From positions 1 to 54,390 of the forward strand of contig NZ_MCBX01000040.1 of the NCBI RefSeq assembly GCF_001723685.1: 54,390 nt of DNA. Reading direction: 5' to 3'. This document shows positions 45,706 through 52,127 of this stretch, one piece after another; within the stretch, counting starts at the first letter, position 1, and every line of letters starts with the position of its first letter. The stretch is from Candidatus Marithrix sp. Canyon 246. Its GTDB lineage: Bacteria; Pseudomonadota; Gammaproteobacteria; Beggiatoales; Beggiatoaceae. The notes under the pieces are model-generated. The model did not search any database, was not told the origin of the DNA, and saw nothing but the letters and a program-made list of their open reading frames with translations. The position numbers were made by a program, and so were the translations under genes.

Positions 45706-46629
45706 ATGTTATTTACTTTTTTTTCTCGCCTTATTAGCACACTTGTGGTGGTATTTGGCGTTATTACTTTAGTATTTTTGTTGATTCATTTAGTGCCGGG
45801 TGATCCTGTAGAGGCTATGCTAGGTGAATCTGCTACTCCTACTGATTTAGAGGCTTTACGGCATTCTTTAGGTTTAGATCAGCCACTATTTACGCAATGG
45901 TGGCAATATATTACTAATTTAGCACATGGTAATTTAGGTCAGTCTTTATATACTAGAGAACCTATTAGTGATATGTTGTTAGAACGTTTTCCAGCAACCT
46001 TAGAATTGGCTTTTTTTGGTTTATTGGTTGCTGTGTTATTAGCTTTACCTTTGGGAAGTATCGCAGCACTGCGTAAAGATACTGTTTATGATCATGGTGC
46101 TATGGTATTTTCCTTGTTAGGAGTGTCTATTCCTAATTTTTGGTTGGGTCCTATGTTGATCTTATTGTTTTCTTTAACATTAGGCTGGTTGCCAGTTAGT
46201 GGTAGAGAAAATTGGTTATCACTTATTTTGCCGGCTATTACTTTAGGCACCGCCTTGTCGGCAATTTTAGCGCGTATGGTTAGATCTACTTTGTTAGAAG
46301 TGTTGAATGAGGATTATATTCGCACTGCTCGCGCTAAGGGTTTAGGTGAATCAGGAGTTATATTACACCATGCACTGCGTAATGCTTCATTGCCTATAAT
46401 TACGGTGCTAGGTTTACAATTAGGTACTTTATTGGGTGGTGCAGTGATTACTGAGATTATTTTTTCTTGGCCGGGAATTGGGCAGTTGACTATAGAATCT
46501 ATTCAGCGGCGCGATTATCCGGTAGTGCAAGCTTGTATTTTGTTAATTAGTTTAAGTTATGTATTGGTTAATACTTTAACCGATATTTTATATGCTTGGT
46601 TAGATCCACGAGTACGTTATAGTGTTTAA
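45706..46629 (+). CDS. ABC transporter permease, DppB/OppB type
   Basis: This 307-residue inner-membrane permease of the peptide/nickel uptake type has PGDPVEAMLGESATPTDLEALRHSLGLDQPL after TM1, six TM helices and the EAA-like loop DYIRTARAKGLGESGVILHHALRNASLP. It forms a heterodimer with the next gene, which overlaps by 8 bp. Substrate is unknown, and no binding protein or ATPase gene is nearby. Confidence 0.9.
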   Translation: MLFTFFSRLISTLVVVFGVITLVFLLIHLVPGDPVEAMLGESATPTDLEALRHSLGLDQPLFTQWWQYITNLAHGNLGQSLYTREPISDMLLERFPATLELAFFGLLVAVLLALPLGSIAALRKDTVYDHGAMVFSLLGVSIPNFWLGPMLILLFSLTLGWLPVSGRENWLSLILPAITLGTALSAILARMVRSTLLEVLNEDYIRTARAKGLGESGVILHHALRNASLPIITVLGLQLGTLLGGAVITEIIFSWPGIGQLTIESIQRRDYPVVQACILLISLSYVLVNTLTDILYAWLDPRVRYSV

Positions 46630-47428
46630 ATATCAAATAGTTATTCCGTCATTCATATTATTATTATGGGTAATGTGCGCAATCTTGGGGCCTTGGTTGC
46701 CTTTATCACCTAATCATATTATATTGCCTAATATTTTAGAGTCACCCTCTGCTGTTGAATGGTTGGGTTATGATGATTTGGGTCGTCCAATTTTAGATCG
46801 GCTGATTATGGGAGCGCAAACTTCGTTTTTTGTTGCCTTTTGGGTGATTATTGTTTCTGTTACTGTTGGTACTTTGGTTGGTACTTTAAGTGCTTGGTTA
46901 GGTGGTTATCTGGATTTGGTGATTGTGCGGATAATGGATGTGTTTTTAGCATTTCCGGGAATTTTATTAGCCATTGCTTTGTCAGGTATTTTAGGACCGG
47001 GGGTTGAAAACGTGGTATTTGCTTTATCTATTGTTGGTTGGGTAGGTTTTGCCCGCTTAGCAAGAGCGCAAACTTTATCAGTGAAAAATCGCGAACATGT
47101 TCGAGCAGCAGTGGCTTTAGGTGCTAAAACGCCGCGTATTGTACGCTATCATATTATGCCATTATTAATGGCTCCTTTAATAGTTGAAGCTACCTTTGGT
47201 ATTGCTGGTATTGTTATAGCTGAAGCCGGTTTGTCATTTTTAGGTTTAGGAGTACAACCACCTACTGCATCATGGGGTAGTATGATTCGTGATGGGTCTG
47301 CTTATATGTTAGTTGCTCCACATATGGTACTGGCACCGGGTTTGACTTTATTGTTGGTGGTATTGTCAGTAAATATTTTAGGGGATAAACTGCGAGACTT
47401 TTTAGATGTAAAAACTAGGGAAATGTAA
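46622..47428 (+). CDS. ABC transporter permease, DppC/OppC type
   Basis: This 268-residue permease partner starts at GTG (46622) inside the end of the upstream gene. It has DDLGRPILDRLIMGAQTSF and the EAA loop ALGAKTPRIVRYHIMPLLMAPLIVEATFGIAG, with six TM helices. It is the end of the dsbD-tlpA-permease run; the palindrome at 47435-47467 follows. The solute-binding protein and ATP-binding subunits must be encoded elsewhere. Confidence 0.9.
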   Translation: MFKYQIVIPSFILLLWVMCAILGPWLPLSPNHIILPNILESPSAVEWLGYDDLGRPILDRLIMGAQTSFFVAFWVIIVSVTVGTLVGTLSAWLGGYLDLVIVRIMDVFLAFPGILLAIALSGILGPGVENVVFALSIVGWVGFARLARAQTLSVKNREHVRAAVALGAKTPRIVRYHIMPLLMAPLIVEATFGIAGIVIAEAGLSFLGLGVQPPTASWGSMIRDGSAYMLVAPHMVLAPGLTLLLVVLSVNILGDKLRDFLDVKTREM

Positions 47429-47434
47429 AGCAAA

Positions 47435-47467
47435 AGACCTGACAGGTTTTTAAAACCTGTCAGGTCT
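47435..47467. terminator. Convergent-gene palindrome, copy 4
   Basis: The hairpin AGACCTGACAGGTTTT/AAAACCTGTCAGGTCT has the same sequence as copies 2 and 3. It lies between the DppC-type permease (+) and tRNA-Met (-). Confidence 0.72.
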
Positions 47468-47478
47468 TCAAATTTGAA

Positions 47479-47555
<77 letters not shown>

Positions 47556-47571
47556 AATAAAATATCTCCCC

Positions 47572-47600
47572 ATTATAACAATCTAAAAAAAATAAGTCAA
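47572..47600 (-). promoter_or_regulatory. Sigma-70 promoter of elongator tRNA-Met
   Basis: On the minus strand TTGACT, a 17-bp spacer and TATAAT lie 16 bp upstream of the tRNA 5' end. The -35 overlaps the stop codon of the OsmC-family gene. Confidence 0.75.
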
Positions 47601-48010
47601 GCATTAATTTCATAATCATAGCTAATTTCGACACTATGTTTTAACATTTCAGCAACTGAACAGTATTTTTCAACCGATAACTGCACTGCTTGTTGTACAT
47701 GTTTTTCATTTAAATTATCACCTGTGATGATAAAATGCAGATGAATTTTGCTAAAAATTTTAGGGATGCTATCTCGACGCTGACTATCAATTTCGATTAC
47801 ACAATCTGTAATATTTTGTCGCTTTTTTCTAAGAATTGTTAGAACATCCATGGTGGTACAACCACCTAAACCCATTAAAATCATTTCCATTGGACGAACA
47901 CCTAAATTACGCCCACCAATTTCTGCTGAACCGTCTATTATAAGGCTATGACCACTTTCCGATTCCGCCATTAAACATACATTTTCTATATGTTTTATAC
48001 GTGTTTTCAT
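47597..48010 (-). CDS. OsmC-family protein
   Basis: This 137-residue protein has the OsmC/YhfA fold motifs: GGRNLGVRPMEMILMGLGGCTTMDVLTILRKK with the first Cys and VQLSVEKYCSVAEML with the second Cys. Such peroxidatic Cys pairs reduce organic hydroperoxides in OsmC and Ohr proteins. The YhfA-like subgroup is less well characterised. It is divergent from the J-domain cluster across about 40 bp and convergent with nothing; its 3' end meets the tRNA promoter. Confidence 0.88.
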   Translation of the reverse strand: MKTRIKHIENVCLMAESESGHSLIIDGSAEIGGRNLGVRPMEMILMGLGGCTTMDVLTILRKKRQNITDCVIEIDSQRRDSIPKIFSKIHLHFIITGDNLNEKHVQQAVQLSVEKYCSVAEMLKHSVEISYDYEINA

Positions 48011-48051
48011 GTTTATATCCTTTTGTATGTTTCTTGCTATATATTAATAAT

Positions 48052-49128
48052 ATGATATTAAAAAATAATAATCTTTCTAATAAATTACTGTTGATTTTTA
48101 TTGGTATTTTACTTTTGATATTATCAGCAGTAATTATAAATGCTAGTATAAGTCAAGTTGATCAACCCACAGCTGCTATTTTAGCTGGTGATGAAAAAGC
48201 GATTAAAAACTTAGAAAATGTTAATATTAACACTGCTAAGCAAATTATTAAAGATCAAAGAGTTAAACTGGCATTAGTGAAGTTTTATCTTGAAAAACAA
48301 AAATATCCATTTTTAACTTACTTAGATTTTCATTATGAATCAATTAAGGCTGACATTTTAACCGATGTTAATGTTTATAAGCTGATAAGGAATTTTTTTT
48401 ATAAAAAAATTGATGATAGTATCGAACTTGATCAATTTCAAAATGCCATGTTATTATTAGGCAGTTTAAAAAAAATTTATCCTGTTTCTGATGAATTATT
48501 AGAAAAATATCAGCAAATTCAAACCAAGAAACAGCAACGTTTAGCTGTTCTGACTCAACAATATATTGAATGTTTAGATCAAAGTTTGGCTCCTTTACTT
48601 GAAAGAACTCATTGTATGGCAGAAGCTAGAACAGAAATTGAAAAAGTTGGTATTGAACATAGTTTGCCGATAGATGCTAATTTACCAGCTATGTATGCTG
48701 AGGAGATTAGACATGCTTTAACTAAGAAAAATTATTATCAAGCTGAAAGATTATTGTTAGATTGGCAAAAATTATTACCTGATGTCTCTGAACAACGCGA
48801 TGCACAGAAAGCCATTTTAATTCTTCATAGGCAATTAAAAAGTATTATTGTTGATTTAATTGGTAATGATAAAACCAAAATTGTAAAAAGATTAAGTCAA
48901 TTAAATACTGCTCCAATTTTACAACAAGAAATACTGGCAATGTCTCAAATTCAAAATAATTTGTTAGCATTTCATTTGAATCAAGCATTAGTATTATTAT
49001 CTGCTAAAGATAATAATATTAAAATCCCAGCAAATATTAAAGAAGAATTAAAGGCTATTTTAAACGCAGAAGAACAAGTAGTAAATGATATTTTTTTATC
49101 ATTACCTATACCTATTAACAAACTTTAA
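48052..49128 (+). CDS. Membrane-anchored J-less paralogue of the adjacent J-domain proteins
   Basis: This 358-residue protein has a TM helix near residues 13-32 with positive residues before it (N-in) and a periplasmic domain. Its core is clearly paralogous to the two J-domain proteins: [69 protein letters not shown] and ERLLLDWQKLLPDVSEQRDA. It lacks the J domain, the TPR-like part and the charged tail. The start at 48052 is the ATG in front of the TM helix. It is the first gene of the cluster, 6 bp before the J-domain gene. The core matches no family I know. Confidence 0.72.
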   Translation: MILKNNNLSNKLLLIFIGILLLILSAVIINASISQVDQPTAAILAGDEKAIKNLENVNINTAKQIIKDQRVKLALVKFYLEKQKYPFLTYLDFHYESIKADILTDVNVYKLIRNFFYKKIDDSIELDQFQNAMLLLGSLKKIYPVSDELLEKYQQIQTKKQQRLAVLTQQYIECLDQSLAPLLERTHCMAEARTEIEKVGIEHSLPIDANLPAMYAEEIRHALTKKNYYQAERLLLDWQKLLPDVSEQRDAQKAILILHRQLKSIIVDLIGNDKTKIVKRLSQLNTAPILQQEILAMSQIQNNLLAFHLNQALVLLSAKDNNIKIPANIKEELKAILNAEEQVVNDIFLSLPIPINKL

Positions 49129-49134
49129 AAACCA

Positions 49135-51153
49135 ATGTCATTATATAAATATTATAAAATCTTAGGTGTCAAATCCAATGCTAGCCAAGATGAAATTAAA
49201 AAGGCTTATCATAAATTAGCTTATAAATATCATCCTGATGTAAGCACTGAAGCTAATTCAGAACAAAAATTTCAGCAAATTAATGAGGCTTATAAAGCAC
49301 TCAAAAATAAAGCTAACTCGAATAAGAAAAGTTCCAGATTACCCATTGTTATGGGAATGATGTTGCTGGCAATAGCTGCGGCTATTGGATTTAATCAATT
49401 TTCTTCAAATTATCGAGACATACAAACTGGTATTTTAAAAGGTGATTCAAATGCCATACAAAGCTTAGAACAAGCGGATATTAAGATCGCTAAAAAAATT
49501 ATTGATGGCACTGATGTCAAGCCAGCATTGATTGATTTTTATCTTAAAAATCCAGATGTTTGGAGTAAGTTAAATTCTTATAATGATTCAATAAGAAGCG
49601 CGATATTAAAAGATGAGACAGTTTATCGTCGTTTAAGAGATTATTATTATCAGAAAATTAATGATGCAGTTAGCCAAAATAAATATAAAGAAGCTCTGAC
49701 TTTTTTGGGTATATTAAAACACGAATATCCTAAAGCATCAGAATTATCTCATAAAAATCAAGAAATTCAGGAGAAAAAACAACAACGTTTAGCCGCTCTG
49801 ACTCAAAAATATATGGATTGTCTATATAAAACTTGGGTACCTTTGTTAGAAAGAACACATTGTATGGCTGCGGCTAGAAATAAAATTGAATTGGTAGGAA
49901 TTGAACATGAATTGCCTACTGATTCTAATTTACCCAGAATGTATTCTAAGGAAGTTAGACTGGCTTTAAAAGATAAAAAGTATGATCATGCTGAAGAATT
50001 GTTATTAGATTGGGAAAAGTTATTACCAGCTAAGTCTGAACAACGTGATGCTTTTAAACAAATTTTATTTGTTAGACAAGAGCGTGATACCATTGTTGCT
50101 GATTTATCAGGTGGTGATCAAATGCAAATTGCAAAACGACTTCATCAATTGAGTGTTGATCCAATTGTACAACAAGAGATATTTGAAATACCAAAAGTTA
50201 AAAGGAATTTATTGAAGTATAATTTTAATGAAATAGTTACCATAATTGCTAGTAATCATGGTGCGCTGGCTTCAGATTATGAAAATAAATTAAAGGGAAT
50301 TTTAACTCTTCCAAAACCAGAACCTGTTATACCACCTCCACTTCCACCAATAGCACAAATACCAATTGTACCGACACCAATTGTACCAATACCAACTCCT
50401 AGTCAACCTGAAGATACATCTATCAATGAGACTAGTCAAATAACTAACTTATTGGATGAATGTAAAAATTTATTTAACAAAAACTCTTTAACTACTGGCA
50501 GAGAAACTGCATTCTCTTGTTATCAAAATGTTTTGCAAATTGAGCCAAATAACACTCAAGCTTTACATGGTATAAAAAATATTGAGAATAAATATTTTTT
50601 ATGGGCTGATAGTTCTTTAAGAAGAAAACAATTTAGTCGTGTTAAATCTTATATAGTTGCTTTGCAAAAAGTGAATCCTAATTCATGGCGGTTGACTAAG
50701 TTAAAAAGGAATTTGAAAACAGCACAGGAAAACCATCAATTGGCTATTGAAGAAGCTAAAGCAGCCGAAATTGCTAGACGTAAGACTGAAAGATTTAAAG
50801 CTGCTGAAGATGCAATTGCCAGAGAAAAAGCGGCTCAAGCAGCTATATTGAAGGCGGATAGAGAAGCTAGATTGAAAGCTTATAGGGAAGAAAGAGCTGC
50901 TAGAGAAAAAGCGGCTAGAGAAGCTAGATTGAGGGCAGCTAGAGAAGCTAGAGAAAAAGCGGCTAGATTGAGGGCAATTAGAGAAAAAGCGGCTAGATTG
51001 AAAGCAGCTAGAGAAGCTAGAGAAAAAGCTAAAGTGGAACAAGCGACTAATTTAAGAGCTAATTCTTGTTCTGAAATTCTGACACAATTATCTATGGGTG
51101 TTAAACCTCTAACTCCCGGGCAACAATCTTATTTCCAAACCAGATGTCGTTAA
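49135..51153 (+). CDS. Membrane-anchored J-domain protein with periplasmic charged tail
   Basis: This 672-residue protein has a J domain (2-60) with HPD at 33-35, a TM helix (about 70-86), a periplasmic core shared with its neighbours (about 93-395), a proline-rich linker (394-425), a TPR-like region (434-535, [12 protein letters not shown]), a charged Ala/Arg/Glu/Lys helix (536-640) and a C-terminal motif [21 protein letters not shown]. Conserved Cys pairs are Cys229/243, 443/462 and 645/671. The J domain should recruit DnaK in the cytoplasm; the rest should be periplasmic. The family is unknown beyond the J domain. Confidence 0.78.
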   Translation: MSLYKYYKILGVKSNASQDEIKKAYHKLAYKYHPDVSTEANSEQKFQQINEAYKALKNKANSNKKSSRLPIVMGMMLLAIAAAIGFNQFSSNYRDIQTGILKGDSNAIQSLEQADIKIAKKIIDGTDVKPALIDFYLKNPDVWSKLNSYNDSIRSAILKDETVYRRLRDYYYQKINDAVSQNKYKEALTFLGILKHEYPKASELSHKNQEIQEKKQQRLAALTQKYMDCLYKTWVPLLERTHCMAAARNKIELVGIEHELPTDSNLPRMYSKEVRLALKDKKYDHAEELLLDWEKLLPAKSEQRDAFKQILFVRQERDTIVADLSGGDQMQIAKRLHQLSVDPIVQQEIFEIPKVKRNLLKYNFNEIVTIIASNHGALASDYENKLKGILTLPKPEPVIPPPLPPIAQIPIVPTPIVPIPTPSQPEDTSINETSQITNLLDECKNLFNKNSLTTGRETAFSCYQNVLQIEPNNTQALHGIKNIENKYFLWADSSLRRKQFSRVKSYIVALQKVNPNSWRLTKLKRNLKTAQENHQLAIEEAKAAEIARRKTERFKAAEDAIAREKAAQAAILKADREARLKAYREERAAREKAAREARLRAAREAREKAARLRAIREKAARLKAAREAREKAKVEQATNLRANSCSEILTQLSMGVKPLTPGQQSYFQTRCR

Positions 51154-51165
51154 AGGAAAAGTTAA

Positions 51166-52119
51166 ATGTTTTATACTAAATTAATATTGGTAGTGACTAT
51201 ACTGAGTTCATGTACAACAGAAGAACAGACGGTTCGTATTACTAAACCGCCTGAAATTCCTAAACCACCGAATTTAATTATAGAGCCAGAAGAGCCAATT
51301 GCTGAAAAGCTTAAAATTGAAACCGAAGCTTTGAACAAGAAAGCTGATGCTATGCTTGAAGTTGTGAAAAAACCACAACCAAAACCAAAACCGAAACCAA
51401 AACCAAAACCAAAAAAGGTAATAACACACAATTATCAAACTAGCCCAATGTATTTAAAGGAGAAGCACTTTGATGGCTTAGTAATTTTAGCGGCAAATTT
51501 AATTGATACATTAGCCAATAAAAAATATTATGAGTCTTTGGATACTAAAAGTTTAATTGAAGAAGCAGAAAAATTGTCTGCAAATAAAGATTATGAACAG
51601 TCTTTATTGTTATTTTATTTAGCATCTGAACGAAAAGATAGCCCATTAAAAGTCACTTATTTGGAGCTATATCAAAATGCTCGTAATTTAAATCATCAAG
51701 TAGCGGCTTCTGATGCTTTTCAACGATTATTAGCTCAGAACCTTCTCGAAACTAAAAAATTGACATTTAAATTTTTATTTACCCCTCAAACAAGCGTATT
51801 TACTGATGATAAGGATTTAAGGAAAGAATATTCATTTTGGTTACATGAAATTGTTAAATATTTTCAAAATAATAAACGTTGTTTTCAAATAATTGGTCAT
51901 ACCGGTAAAGAAGAAACAGATAATCCTAAGCAATTATCTTTACAACGAGCTAAAAAAATTCAACTGATGATGAAGGTTAATTTTCCAATGGTTATAGAAA
52001 GATCAACCCTAATTGCTCAAGGAGACAAGGCAAATATTCTAGGGATTGGCACTAATAATATGATGGATATCCTTGATCGTCGCGTTGAACTTAACATCAT
52101 TAATTGCGCGTCACTTTAA
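51166..52119 (+). CDS. OmpA-family lipoprotein with Lys-Pro linker
   Basis: This 317-residue lipoprotein has its lipobox Cys at residue 16 (ILSSC). A K-P repeat (PKPKPKPKPKPKK, near residues 70-83) makes a stiff linker. Helical hairpin-like repeats follow (about 125-205), then an OmpA C-terminal-like domain with FLFTPQTSVFTDD, IIGHTGKEETDNPKQLSLQRAKKIQ and NMMDILDRRVELNI, which should bind peptidoglycan. AAAGGA precedes the ATG. It sits between the two J-domain genes, 12 bp and 8 bp from them, so it is probably part of the same assembly. Confidence 0.85.
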   Translation: MFYTKLILVVTILSSCTTEEQTVRITKPPEIPKPPNLIIEPEEPIAEKLKIETEALNKKADAMLEVVKKPQPKPKPKPKPKPKKVITHNYQTSPMYLKEKHFDGLVILAANLIDTLANKKYYESLDTKSLIEEAEKLSANKDYEQSLLLFYLASERKDSPLKVTYLELYQNARNLNHQVAASDAFQRLLAQNLLETKKLTFKFLFTPQTSVFTDDKDLRKEYSFWLHEIVKYFQNNKRCFQIIGHTGKEETDNPKQLSLQRAKKIQLMMKVNFPMVIERSTLIAQGDKANILGIGTNNMMDILDRRVELNIINCASL

Positions 52120-52127
52120 TTAATATT

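Noticed and set aside
50701-51042. Serine/phenylalanine-rich minus-strand ORF
   Set aside because: It is the antisense of the charged tail of the J-domain protein; low complexity, no start context.
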